DNA of 13,031 nt, from NCBI GenBank assembly GCA_024691145.1, contig JAILNW010000255.1, positions 1 to 13,031 of the forward strand, in the 5' to 3' direction. How positions within the stretch are numbered: position 1 is the stretch's first letter; each line of letters begins with the position of its first letter. The notes beneath the pieces are model-generated. The model did no database searches. It saw only the letters and a program-made list of their open reading frames with translations, and had not been told where the DNA came from. Position numbers and translations under genes: made by a program. Below, in pieces: positions 1 to 7,541 of this stretch. The stretch is from Lachnospiraceae bacterium. GTDB lineage: Bacteria > Bacillota > Clostridia > Lachnospirales > Lachnospiraceae.

Positions 1-1
1 T

Positions 2-82
2 CTCTATGCTATAGTAAATAATGTAATTAATGAAAGATACCCTTCTTTGACATTAATTAAAAATATTTCCATTAAAGAATGA
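2..82 (+). CDS. C-terminal end of an unidentified protein (partial, cut by window start)
   Basis: One plus-strand frame is open from base 2 to a TGA at 80-82 and gives 26 residues ending ERYPSLTLIKNISIKE. The other two plus-strand frames close within 25 bases. The stop codon lies at the foot of a strong plus-strand terminator hairpin (78-108), as expected for the end of a real gene. The fragment is too short to recognise a family, so no function is proposed. That it is coding is an inference from the open frame and the terminator. Confidence 0.5.
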   Translation, partial: LYAIVNNVINERYPSLTLIKNISIKE

Positions 83-108
83 TACATTTGCCCAATGTAT
101 CATTTTTT
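78..108 (+). terminator. Rho-independent terminator of the upstream plus-strand gene
   Basis: AATGATACATT (78-88) pairs perfectly with AATGTATCATT (94-104) around the 5-base loop TGCCC. The T-run extends through 108. On the minus strand no T-run follows the stem, so it acts on plus-strand transcription. Confidence 0.85.
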
Positions 109-182
109 ATTTTAAATAGTTACTATTCACATTTAGTATAATATGGCTACAGCATACATGCTTGCATATAAAGACAGGCACT

Positions 183-213
183 AAAAAGAGACGTCCAATC
201 GAACGTCTCTTTT
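183..213 (-). terminator. Rho-independent terminator of the atp operon
   Basis: AAAAGAGACGT (184-194) pairs perfectly with ACGTCTCTTTT (203-213) around an 8-base loop. Read on the minus strand, the GC-containing part of the stem is followed by TTTTT, and the hairpin starts 8 bases after the atpC stop. Read on the plus strand it is followed by TTTTA, so it may also stop plus-strand read-through, which suits convergent genes. Confidence 0.9.
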
Positions 214-221
214 ATCTATAT

Positions 222-641
222 CTATGAATTTTTATACTTTTCTGCAAGCTCGATACGGGCAAGAGATCTTCTAAGTGCAAGTTCCGCTCTGGTTACATTA
301 ATTTCACCCTCAGCACCTTTTAATCTTCTCTCTGCTCTTATTTTCGCTTCCATGGCTCTGGCCAAATCAATCTCATCAGCCCATTCACAAGCCTCCGCTA
401 AAATTGTTACACTATCTTCAAGTACACGGATAATACCATCTAATAAAACTGCCTCTTTAACTTCATTATCCTTGTGAATACGAAGTGTTCCTGGAGCAAC
501 AACAGCTGTAAGAGGAATATGTCCTTTATAAACACCCATCTCACCTTCAGTTGTCTTCATCTCCACCATATCAGCATAATCTGAATAGAATACAGCCTGT
601 GGTGTAACAACCTCTAATTTAAACTCTCTGGTATTCTCCAT
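222..641 (-). CDS. atpC: ATP synthase F1 subunit epsilon
   Basis: Epsilon is part of the central stalk: it links gamma to the c-ring and can inhibit ATP hydrolysis. The 139 residues match the usual family length. Residues about 5-88 form the N-terminal beta-sandwich, with the family-like stretches LEVVTPQ and GEMGVYKGH. Residues about 91-139 form the C-terminal helical hairpin. IDLARA at 91-96 matches the I(L)DxxRA motif that binds ATP in the Bacillus PS3 epsilon subunit, which suggests nucleotide-dependent control of inhibition. The ATG has AAGGAT about 7 bases upstream. This is the last gene of the operon, 20 bases after atpD and 8 bases before the terminator hairpin. Identification is firm; the regulatory role is inferred from the motif. 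Confidence 0.97.
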   Translation of the reverse strand: MENTREFKLEVVTPQAVFYSDYADMVEMKTTEGEMGVYKGHIPLTAVVAPGTLRIHKDNEVKEAVLLDGIIRVLEDSVTILAEACEWADEIDLARAMEAKIRAERRLKGAEGEINVTRAELALRRSLARIELAEKYKNS

Positions 642-661
642 AAGTCACATCCTTGCCTTTA

Positions 662-2056
662 CTACTTATTATTGTAACGTAAAAGAACATCATCAATATT
701 ACCTGCATTAAGGAAGTAACTCTCAGGAATCTCATCATGCTTACCTTCAAGAATCTCCTTAAATCCCTGAATAGTCTCAGAGATAGGAACATACTTTCCT
801 TCAATACCAGTAAACTGCTCAGCAACCTTAAATGGCTGAGACAGGAATCTCTGTATCTTTCTTGCTCTTGAAACTATAAGCTTCTCATCTTCAGATAACT
901 CGTCCATACCAAGAATCGCAATAATATCCTGTAACTCTTTGTATCTCTGTAATATCTCCTGAACACCACGGGCAACCTTATAGTGCTCCTCACCTACGAT
1001 TCTAGGATCAAGAATTCTTGATGTAGAATCAAGTGGATCAACTGCAGGATAAATACCAAGTTCAACTATCTGACGTGATAAAACTGTAGTTGCATCAAGG
1101 TGGGCAAATGTTGTTGCTGGTGCAGGGTCAGTAAGGTCGTCTGCAGGAACATAAACAGCCTGAACTGATGTTATGGAACCATTCTTAGTAGAAGTGATTC
1201 TCTCCTGTAAAGCACCCATCTCTGTCTGTAATGTTGGCTGATAACCAACGGCACTAGGCATACGTCCAAGCAAAGCTGAAACCTCAGAACCTGCCTGAGT
1301 AAAACGGAATATATTATCGATGAATAATAATACGTCCTTTCCTGCTTTATCTCTGAAATGTTCAGCCATAGTAAGTCCTGTAAGACCAACTCTCATTCTG
1401 GCTCCAGGTGGCTCATTCATCTGACCGAAAACCATTGTAGTTTTATCGATAACACCTGACTCCTTCATTTCATAATAAAGGTCGTTACCTTCTCTTGTTC
1501 TTTCACCAACACCTGTGAAAACTGAATATCCACCATGCTCAGTGGCAATATTTGTTATAAGTTCCTGAATAAGAACTGTCTTACCAACTCCGGCACCACC
1601 GAAAAGACCAATCTTACCACCCTTCTGGTAAGGACATAAAAGGTCTACAACCTTAATACCTGTCTCAAGCATCTCAGTAGTTGTTGACTGTTCTTCAAAC
1701 TTAGGAGCTTCTTTATGAATAGGACTTGTATATTCAGTCTTTGGAGCCTCTATGTTATCAATAGGCTCACCAAGAACATTGAACATACGTCCTAATGTTT
1801 CTTCTCCAACTGGTACAGTTATAGGAGCACCTGTTGCTTCTGCGTCCATGCCTCTTACAAGACCATCTGTAGGACCCATTGCTATACATCTTACTGTATC
1901 ATCACCAAGATGCTGAGCAACTTCAACAACAAGTTTTGTTCCTCTATTATCAATATTAATAGCTTCATATATTTCAGGAAGTTTGCCTTCACTAAACTTT
2001 ATATCAAGTACCGCACCAATAATCTGAGTAATTTTACCAATATTACTGTTTGCCAT
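662..2056 (-). CDS. atpD: ATP synthase F1 subunit beta (catalytic)
   Basis: Beta carries the catalytic sites of F1, at the interface with alpha. Counting from the ATG at 2056 (464 aa), the P-loop GGAGVGKT is at 153-160. The GERTREGND stretch with the catalytic glutamate is at 184-192, Walker B VLLFIDN at 242-248, and the DELSEDE lever loop at 385-391. All key residues are intact. The frame opens further to a TTG at 2074, which would add MGSDKV. I prefer the ATG because MANSNIGKITQIIGAVLDI is where bacterial beta subunits of this group normally begin. Neither start has a well-placed Shine-Dalgarno sequence: the only strong one is 18 bases before the TTG and 36 before the ATG (see the hairpin entry at 2054-2099). 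Confidence 0.97.
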   Translation of the reverse strand: MANSNIGKITQIIGAVLDIKFSEGKLPEIYEAINIDNRGTKLVVEVAQHLGDDTVRCIAMGPTDGLVRGMDAEATGAPITVPVGEETLGRMFNVLGEPIDNIEAPKTEYTSPIHKEAPKFEEQSTTTEMLETGIKVVDLLCPYQKGGKIGLFGGAGVGKTVLIQELITNIATEHGGYSVFTGVGERTREGNDLYYEMKESGVIDKTTMVFGQMNEPPGARMRVGLTGLTMAEHFRDKAGKDVLLFIDNIFRFTQAGSEVSALLGRMPSAVGYQPTLQTEMGALQERITSTKNGSITSVQAVYVPADDLTDPAPATTFAHLDATTVLSRQIVELGIYPAVDPLDSTSRILDPRIVGEEHYKVARGVQEILQRYKELQDIIAILGMDELSEDEKLIVSRARKIQRFLSQPFKVAEQFTGIEGKYVPISETIQGFKEILEGKHDEIPESYFLNAGNIDDVLLRYNNK

Positions 2057-2099
2057 TACTTTATCGCTACCCAATAATATATGTAGTAGCTTCTCCTTT
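2054..2099 (-). promoter_or_regulatory. Distant Shine-Dalgarno and hairpin before atpD
   Basis: On the minus strand AAAGGAG (2093-2099) is the only strong ribosome binding site upstream of atpD, yet the preferred ATG is 36 bases downstream. Between them GCTAC (2086-2090) can pair with GTAGC (2066-2070) around a 15-base loop. If that helix forms, the effective spacing falls to about 11 bases. The bases are seen directly; the folding is an inference, and a 5-bp stem with a 15-base loop is marginal. Confidence 0.4.
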
Positions 2100-2113
2100 C
2101 ATCAAATTTTGAT

Positions 2114-2980
2114 TTAGCTTATTGCAGATGCACCTGCCACAATCTCTGTGATTTCCTGAGTTATGGCTGCCTGTCTTGCTCTGTTATACTTAAGAGACAA
2201 ATCACTTATCATAGTCTCAGCATTGCTTGTTGCAGAATCCATTGCCTGCATTCTTGCACCATTCTCACTGGCCACAGACTCAACCAAAGCACCATAAATA
2301 AGGCTGTTAATATACTTTGGTATAATAAGATCAAGTGCCTCTTCAGGATTAGGCTCAAAATTCATTAATGTAAGGTCATCAATTGAAAGAGGACCCTCAG
2401 AAGAATCCTTCTTCATTTCAACAGGAAGTAATTTCTGTAAAGTAGGTATATGTGTAACAGTGTTTTTGAACTTTGTATATGCAATATAAATCTCGCCAAA
2501 CTCACCATTAGTAAATCCTTCAAGTACATCTCTTCCTATGCTTACAGCATCTGAAAAAAGAACTTCATTAACTACCTCTGAATAATCCTTCTTAACCTTG
2601 TAACCTTTTCTTGAAAGAGCATCTCTGCCCTTTCTTCCAACTGTATAAAGAACAATATTCGAACTCTTGGTATTCATGCCTGTAACAAGCTTAACTACAT
2701 TCGAGTTATATCCACCAGCAAGTCCCTTATTAGAAGTAATAAGAATAATTGCCTTCTTAGGAGAATCAGCTGGTTCAAGATAAGGATGCATTATATTACC
2801 AGACTTAGCAAGTATCTGTGTAACAGTTTCGTACATAGTTTCAAAATAATCATGTGTACTTTCTGCTCTTTGCTTAGCCTTCTGTAACTTAACAGTAGAA
2901 ACAAGCTTCATGGCTTTAGTTATCTGCTGCGTACTCGAAATACTGCCTTTTCTTCTTTTTATATCTCTCATTGAGGCCAT
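2114..2980 (-). CDS. atpG: ATP synthase F1 subunit gamma
   Basis: Gamma is the rotor shaft inside the alpha3beta3 ring. At 288 residues it has the usual length. The N-terminal helix holds the family signature MRDIKRRKGSISSTQQITKA (residues 4-23). The C-terminal helix holds GARMQAMDSATSNA and ends with RARQAAITQEITEIVAGASA, which penetrate the hexamer. The ATG at 2980 is chosen because AGGAGG (2990-2995) lies 9 bases upstream, right after the atpA stop; an ATG three codons later is less well placed. It sits 18 bases after atpA and 57 before the atpD ATG. Confidence 0.97.
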   Translation of the reverse strand: MASMRDIKRRKGSISSTQQITKAMKLVSTVKLQKAKQRAESTHDYFETMYETVTQILAKSGNIMHPYLEPADSPKKAIILITSNKGLAGGYNSNVVKLVTGMNTKSSNIVLYTVGRKGRDALSRKGYKVKKDYSEVVNEVLFSDAVSIGRDVLEGFTNGEFGEIYIAYTKFKNTVTHIPTLQKLLPVEMKKDSSEGPLSIDDLTLMNFEPNPEEALDLIIPKYINSLIYGALVESVASENGARMQAMDSATSNAETMISDLSLKYNRARQAAITQEITEIVAGASAIS

Positions 2981-2997
2981 ATCAATCTGCCTCCTTA

Positions 2998-4509
2998 TTA
3001 GTTATTAGAAAACTCATTTTTGAATTCTGCAATTGCTTTCTTCAATGTTTCCTCAGTTTCTTCGCTTATAACCTTCTCGTTCTTTATAGATTCTGGAATC
3101 TCAGGATACTTAGTATCTATAAATTCAAATAATTCTTTTTCAAATGCAGCTATATCATCAACAGCAACATCAAGAAGGTACTTGTTAGTTGCAGCATATA
3201 TAATTATTACCTGATATTCAACAGGCATTGGCTTATACTGTGGCTGCTTAAGAATCTCTTTAATTCTTTCACCCTGTGCTAACTTTTCTCTGGTATCAGC
3301 ATCAAGATCTGAACCGAACTGTGCAAATGCTGCAAGTTCTCTGTACTGAGCAAGCTCAATACGGATAGGTCCTGCTATCTTCTTCATAGCCTTAATCTGT
3401 GCTGAACCACCAACTCTCGAAACTGAAAGTCCTGCGTTAACAGCAGGTCTGAAACCTGAGTTAAACATCTCTGTCTCGAGATAAATCTGTCCATCAGTAA
3501 TTGATATAACGTTAGTAGGGATATAAGCAGATACGTCACCTGCCTGTGTCTCAATTATAGGTAAAGCTGTAAGTGATCCTCCACCTAACTCATCAGACAA
3601 TCTTGCTGCTCTTTCAAGAAGTCTTGAATGAAGATAGAAAACATCACCTGGATAAGCCTCACGTCCTGGTGGTCTCTTAAGTAACAATGCAAGTGTACGA
3701 TATGCAGCTGCATGCTTACTTAAGTCATCATAAATGATAAGAACGTCTTTTCCTTCTTCCATCCACTCTTCACCAATAGCACATCCTGAATAAGGAGCGA
3801 TATACTGAAGTGGAGCAAGTTCACTTGCTGTAGAAGCAACAACTGTTGTATATTCCATTGCACCAAACTCTTCAAGAGTTTTAACTATGTTGGCAACTGT
3901 AGAAGCCTTCTGTCCAATTGCAACATATATACAGTTAACATTCTGTCCCTTCTGGTTAATAATTGTATCAATAGCGATGGCTGTCTTACCAGTCTGTCTG
4001 TCACCGATAATAAGCTCACGCTGACCTCTTCCTATTGGTACCATTGAGTCAATAGCCTTAATACCTGTCTGTAATGGCGTATCAACTGACTTTCTTGAAA
4101 TAACACCTGAAGCTACTCTCTCTATCTGTCTGTACTTCTTAGTAGCTATAGGTCCCTTTCCATCTATAGGCTGGCCAAGTGCGTTAACAACACGACCTAA
4201 CATCGCATCACCAACAGGCACCTCAACAACACGTCCTGTAGTTTTAACAGTATCTCCTTCACTAATGCTGTTACTGTTACCAAGTAAAACCGCACCAACA
4301 TTATCCTCTTCAAGGTTTAATACCATTCCATAAACTTCACCAGGGAACTCTAATAACTCTCCCTGCATGGCCTTCTCAAGACCATGTACACGTGCAATAC
4401 CATCACCTATCTGTATAACTGTACCCACGTCAGATACTTCAAGTTCTGAACTATAACCTTTGATTTGCTCTTTAATAACAGAGCTTATTTCCTCTGGTCT
4501 TAAAATCAT
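2998..4509 (-). CDS. atpA: ATP synthase F1 subunit alpha
   Basis: Alpha provides the non-catalytic nucleotide sites and the arginine finger of F1. From the ATG at 4509 (503 aa) the P-loop GDRQTGKT is at 169-176, Walker B LIIYDDLS at 257-264, and the arginine finger at R365 within SVSRVGGSAQ. The N-terminus MILRPEEISSVIKEQI is the standard family start. The frame also opens at a GTG four codons earlier (4521), but that codon lies inside the Shine-Dalgarno AAGGAAGGTG (4519-4528), which sits correctly 9 bases before the ATG. It is preceded by atpH and followed by atpG, the canonical order. Confidence 0.97.
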   Translation of the reverse strand: MILRPEEISSVIKEQIKGYSSELEVSDVGTVIQIGDGIARVHGLEKAMQGELLEFPGEVYGMVLNLEEDNVGAVLLGNSNSISEGDTVKTTGRVVEVPVGDAMLGRVVNALGQPIDGKGPIATKKYRQIERVASGVISRKSVDTPLQTGIKAIDSMVPIGRGQRELIIGDRQTGKTAIAIDTIINQKGQNVNCIYVAIGQKASTVANIVKTLEEFGAMEYTTVVASTASELAPLQYIAPYSGCAIGEEWMEEGKDVLIIYDDLSKHAAAYRTLALLLKRPPGREAYPGDVFYLHSRLLERAARLSDELGGGSLTALPIIETQAGDVSAYIPTNVISITDGQIYLETEMFNSGFRPAVNAGLSVSRVGGSAQIKAMKKIAGPIRIELAQYRELAAFAQFGSDLDADTREKLAQGERIKEILKQPQYKPMPVEYQVIIIYAATNKYLLDVAVDDIAAFEKELFEFIDTKYPEIPESIKNEKVISEETEETLKKAIAEFKNEFSNN

Positions 4510-4518
4510 GAGTATTTG

Positions 4519-4528
4519 CACCTTCCTT
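4519..4528 (-). promoter_or_regulatory. Shine-Dalgarno that fixes the atpA start
   Basis: AAGGAAGGTG on the minus strand lies 9 bases before the ATG at 4509 and overlaps the alternative GTG at 4521. It therefore favours the ATG and a 503-residue alpha subunit. Confidence 0.7.
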
Positions 4529-4551
4529 TTGTTTTTGTAACACAGTATGTC

Positions 4552-5100
4552 TTAAACTATCTGTAATGAATTAAGTTCTCTTGACATCTGTTCAATCTTG
4601 GTTTTAATTGAGCTGTCAACAACTCTGTCTCCAATTCTTATAACCAAGCCACCAATCAGTTTTTTATCAACTGAATAATTTATCTCGAATTCTTTATATC
4701 TTGTAGTCTGAATAAGCTTTTCAGTAATGCTTTTCTTCTGTGCATCGCTTAATTCTATGGCTGATGTTACATATGCAACACCTATTCCCTTATACTCTTT
4801 AACAAGACCAAGAAAATATTCAAAAATCTCATCAAAATAATTGTAGCGATCCTTATCTACTATAGATACTATAAATCCTGCAACTTCATCAGATACTCTT
4901 CCTTTAAATATATTATTAACAAGAGCTATCTTCTCTTCTTTTATAATCTTTGGATGATTGAGAACCTTAATTAACTCTTCATTCTCATCAATAGCACTTT
5001 TAACATTAGCTATCTCAAGAGCAATATTATCTATATTATTGTTCTCTACTGCCAATTCAAATAAAGCATCAGCATATACCTTTGAAATTAACTTTGCCAT
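4552..5100 (-). CDS. atpH: ATP synthase F1 subunit delta
   Basis: Delta is part of the peripheral stator and joins the top of alpha3beta3 to subunit b. The 182 residues match the family. The N-terminal helical bundle starts with SKVYADALFELA, and the C-terminal part has INYSVDKKLIGGLVIRIGD followed by VVDSSIKTKIEQMS, the typical end. The ATG at 5100 lies within the end of atpF, a 13-base overlap that suggests translational coupling. GGGTGA is about 7 bases upstream of the start. Confidence 0.96.
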   Translation of the reverse strand: MAKLISKVYADALFELAVENNNIDNIALEIANVKSAIDENEELIKVLNHPKIIKEEKIALVNNIFKGRVSDEVAGFIVSIVDKDRYNYFDEIFEYFLGLVKEYKGIGVAYVTSAIELSDAQKKSITEKLIQTTRYKEFEINYSVDKKLIGGLVIRIGDRVVDSSIKTKIEQMSRELNSLQIV

Positions 5101-5672
5101 GTGCTATCACCCATTTCCTTTAAAGTTTCATCAATAAGAGCAGCCTGGCGCTTTTCATCTATTGATTCATCAACAAACTTTCCTGCCATTACTGAGGCGA
5201 TAGAAATCATCTCTTTCTTTACCTCATCTTTAACCTTGCTCTTCTCTAACTCAGCCTCTTTATTAGCCTGAACAATTATTCTATTGGCCTCCGCCTTAGC
5301 TTCATCAATTATCTGGTTCTCTCTCTTAAGAGCTTTCTTTCTTGACTCACTAAGAATCTCGTCAGCCTCTTTATCAACATTCTTTAACTTCTCATTATAT
5401 TCAAGCTTAAGTTCTTCCATCTTCTCTTTACTTTCGGAAGCACTCTTAAGGTCATCATCAATCTTCTGCTGACGCTTCTCTAAAAGCTCTCTTGCCGGAT
5501 TAAATAGCAAAAATGATAACAATGTAAATAAAACCATCATTGCAAGTCCCATAATGGCTGCATCAGCAAGCAGTTGAGGATCTATTCCGAAGATTCTTGT
5601 ATCATCTACTTCCTTTGCTAATAAAGGAGCTGTTTTAGCAAATGTTGATAAGCCCTGTATATAGTTTAACAT
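5088..5672 (-). CDS. atpF: ATP synthase Fo subunit b
   Basis: Subunit b forms the peripheral stalk. The 194-residue protein has one membrane segment at about 37-57 (AAIMGLAMMVLFTLLSFLLF), then the NPARELLEKR motif. A long, highly charged helix from about 62 to 165 would make the right-handed coiled coil of the b dimer. It is longer than E. coli b (156 aa), mainly through about 35 residues ahead of the membrane span; no clear cleavage site is visible there. The ATG has AAAGGAGG 7 bases upstream. Only one b gene is present, so a homodimer is expected. Confidence 0.96.
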   Translation of the reverse strand: MLNYIQGLSTFAKTAPLLAKEVDDTRIFGIDPQLLADAAIMGLAMMVLFTLLSFLLFNPARELLEKRQQKIDDDLKSASESKEKMEELKLEYNEKLKNVDKEADEILSESRKKALKRENQIIDEAKAEANRIIVQANKEAELEKSKVKDEVKKEMISIASVMAGKFVDESIDEKRQAALIDETLKEMGDSTWQS

Positions 5673-5715
5673 GTCCTAACCTCCTTTCAGGATAATAATA
5701 AAATGTCAGAACATA

Positions 5716-5985
5716 TTATAGTTTCTTAAGTAATGGGTTAGCATATAACAAGATGATTGCTACAGCGAAACCATAAAGACCAGTAGTCTCTGCAACGGCC
5801 TGTCCAAGTAACATTGTTGACATGATTGTTCCCTTTGCTCCTGGATTACGTCCAACTGCTGCTGCACCCTGTCCAGCTGCAATACCCTGACCAACACCAG
5901 GTCCGATACCAGCGATCATTGCAAGACCTGCACCTATTGCAGAACATCCTAAAACAAATGCTTCATTTGAAATACTACTATTCAT
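5716..5985 (-). CDS. atpE: ATP synthase Fo subunit c, predicted Na+-binding type
   Basis: Subunit c forms the ion-carrying rotor ring. The 89 residues make two membrane helices (about 9-43 and 53-86) joined by the polar loop RNPGAKG. Helix 1 has the glycine-rich packing pattern GAGLAMIAGIGPGVGQG. The ion site includes E66 in GQAVAETTGLYG. Aligned to Ilyobacter tartaricus c, whose Na+ site uses Q32, V63, E65, S66, T67 and Y70, this protein has Q33, V64, E66, T67, T68 and Y71, so every ligand is kept with one conservative S-to-T change. A proton-only c normally lacks the Q and S/T. Na+ coupling is a strong inference, not proven. AGGAGG lies 9 bases before the ATG, in keeping with the high synthesis rate needed for a multi-copy subunit. 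Confidence 0.97.
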   Translation of the reverse strand: MNSSISNEAFVLGCSAIGAGLAMIAGIGPGVGQGIAAGQGAAAVGRNPGAKGTIMSTMLLGQAVAETTGLYGFAVAIILLYANPLLKKL

Positions 5986-6015
5986 GTTAAAAATCCTCCT
6001 TAATATAAATCAATA

Positions 6016-6756
6016 TTATTCTTCAACATCAAAATTCTGTGCTGTAAATACCATAGTTAACATAGTAAATACATATGCCTGTATTACTCCCGAAAACACA
6101 TCAAGATACGCATGTAAAAATCCTGGCACTATGTAAGTTAATGCTTTAGGAAGTAATCCATATACCAATGACATAAGAACTGTTCCTGATAAAATATTAC
6201 CGAACAAACGTAATGACATTGATAAAGGTGTTGCTATCTCACCAATAATATTAATTGGTGTAAGAAGCAGTGGTTTAAATAAGTCCGTAATATGTCCAAG
6301 CTTCTGATACTTAAAACCAGCATAATGGATAATTACAAACGAAATCATTGCAAGCGAAAATGTTACAGCATAATCAGCTGTAGGCGGTCTTAACCCAAGT
6401 AATCCCGACAGATTCGCTACAAACAGGAAAATAAATAATGAACCTATATAGTTTCTATATTTGTAACCATAGGTTTTCCCCATTCCATTAATTGTTATAC
6501 CATCCAATGTTTCAACCAGAAGTTCCACTAAATTAAGAAATTTACCAGGTTTCTTATATGGATCTGCTTTTCTGATTGCTATATTGGCACAAACTGCAAA
6601 TATCAATATGATAAGCATAACAATTGCAATGGACACATGTGTTGTGGTTATATATAATTTATGACCAAACAATTCATATTCTTTTAAATAATGTATACTA
6701 AAATCTACAGTTCTTCCTAGCAATGCATGTGATGGCAAAACTATAATGTCTGACAC
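6016..6756 (-). CDS. atpB: ATP synthase Fo subunit a
   Basis: Subunit a forms the ion half-channels against the c-ring. The 246-residue protein has about five to six membrane segments. The essential stator arginine is R183 in SMSLRLFGNILSG, with N187 next to it, and the last helix contains GVIQAYVFTMLTMVF with Q226. Both are family hallmarks. The start is a GTG at 6756 with AAGGAAGGTG a few bases upstream; no ATG lies nearby in frame. It is separated from atpI by 4 bases and from atpE by 30. Confidence 0.96.
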   Translation of the reverse strand: MSDIIVLPSHALLGRTVDFSIHYLKEYELFGHKLYITTTHVSIAIVMLIILIFAVCANIAIRKADPYKKPGKFLNLVELLVETLDGITINGMGKTYGYKYRNYIGSLFIFLFVANLSGLLGLRPPTADYAVTFSLAMISFVIIHYAGFKYQKLGHITDLFKPLLLTPINIIGEIATPLSMSLRLFGNILSGTVLMSLVYGLLPKALTYIVPGFLHAYLDVFSGVIQAYVFTMLTMVFTAQNFDVEE

Positions 6757-6760
6757 GTTC

Positions 6761-7159
6761 TCACCTTCCTTTATTAATATATCTATTGGTTAACGGATAT
6801 AAATATACCGATAACTTTATATTCATGACTCCCATAAACATAGCAATAACGCTTAAATAATTATGAAGTCTCATTCCTATTGCAAGAAATGCTGCTACTG
6901 CGAACATTCTGAGCACATATTGCTTAATATAATACTTCTTAGCTCTGCTTTCTTCCATCATATCAAGGCTAATATCTATGGATCTGTACATATGCAGAAT
7001 AAAACCACATCCAATTAATAGTCCATAAGTACCACCCAATATGAATTTTAACATATTTCCCCAAATTATACAACTAAAAACACACTCAATTGCCATTAGT
7101 GCAGCCATGGTAATGAGTAATGTCTTCATAATTATCATGCTTTCTTTTGATTGTTCCAT
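6761..7159 (-). CDS. atpI: ATP synthase subunit I (AtpI) family protein
   Basis: This is a 132-residue protein with four predicted membrane helices (about 13-33, 36-58, 79-100 and 102-123). The size, topology and position between atpZ and atpB match the AtpI/UncI family, which helps assemble the c-ring in several bacteria, notably in Na+-type synthases. No catalytic motif is expected. The ATG lies inside the end of atpZ (25-base overlap), with GAGG just upstream, so the two are probably translated together. The sequence is diverged, so the assignment rests on context as much as on sequence. Confidence 0.8.
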   Translation of the reverse strand: MEQSKESMIIMKTLLITMAALMAIECVFSCIIWGNMLKFILGGTYGLLIGCGFILHMYRSIDISLDMMEESRAKKYYIKQYVLRMFAVAAFLAIGMRLHNYLSVIAMFMGVMNIKLSVYLYPLTNRYINKGR

Positions 7160-7473
7160 GAATCCTCATCTCCGGGTATTTTAGCTTCTCTTTCCTTCTT
7201 CATATTATCAAAATACTTCTGAAATTCATCTTCTTTCTTCTTATCTTTATAATAAGCCTTCTTTGTTAAATGATAAACATTCCTGAAGGCAACTACAATT
7301 CCAAGAAAAATAAATAATAACACCAGTATATCAATCCCGGTCTTTTCACTTAAGCGTATTCCTATGTATGCACACAGAAATATTGGTACCATCATTGAAA
7401 TTCCAATCTGACTGATTAAAGATAAATAAAAAGCTATCTTTCTAAAATTATTATTGTTATTATCAGTTGCCAT
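7135..7473 (-). CDS. atpZ: AtpZ/AtpI-family membrane protein, first gene of the atp operon
   Basis: The 112 residues have two membrane helices (about 13-38 and 47-65) and a very charged C-terminal tail of about 45 residues. This is the layout of the AtpZ family, found at the head of F-type ATP synthase operons. The family is linked to Mg2+/Ca2+ handling and, with AtpI, to assembly. The N-terminus carries a run of five asparagines. GAAGG lies 6 bases before the ATG. The promoter -10 is only about 21 bases upstream, giving a very short leader. Family membership is likely; the exact function is not shown by the sequence. Confidence 0.8.
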   Translation of the reverse strand: MATDNNNNNFRKIAFYLSLISQIGISMMVPIFLCAYIGIRLSEKTGIDILVLLFIFLGIVVAFRNVYHLTKKAYYKDKKKEDEFQKYFDNMKKEREAKIPGDEDSWNNQKKA

Positions 7474-7493
7474 ATTAAACCTTCACAAAAAAT

Positions 7494-7521
7494 ATTATAC
7501 CAATTATTTTCAAAAAGTAAA
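7494..7521 (-). promoter_or_regulatory. Promoter of the atp operon
   Basis: On the minus strand a perfect TATAAT (7494-7499) is preceded by TG one base away (TGGTATAAT), an extended -10. A partial -35, TTTACT (7516-7521, 4 of 6), lies 16 bases upstream. The predicted start of transcription, near 7487, leaves a leader of about 14 bases that still includes the atpZ ribosome binding site. Confidence 0.7.
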
Positions 7522-7541
7522 ATTAACATTAGATTAAAAAC

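Noticed and set aside
153..166. ATGCTTGCAT small palindrome downstream of atpC
   Set aside because: Four-base arms are too short to separate from chance, and no partner copy was seen elsewhere in the window.
113..213. A possible small RNA on the plus strand, from TATAAT at 137-142 to the hairpin at 183-213
   Set aside because: No acceptable -35 lies 16-18 bases upstream, the -10 has no TG extension, and the region is AT-rich. The hairpin is fully explained as the atp operon terminator.
2057..2074. TTG at 2074 as the atpD start
   Set aside because: It would add six residues not typical of beta subunits, and its spacing to the Shine-Dalgarno (18 bases) is also poor. It is kept only as an alternative.
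3020..3214. Plus-strand open frame opposite the end of atpA
   Set aside because: It is antisense to a fully conserved gene, has no ribosome binding site of note, and its composition mirrors the atpA codons.
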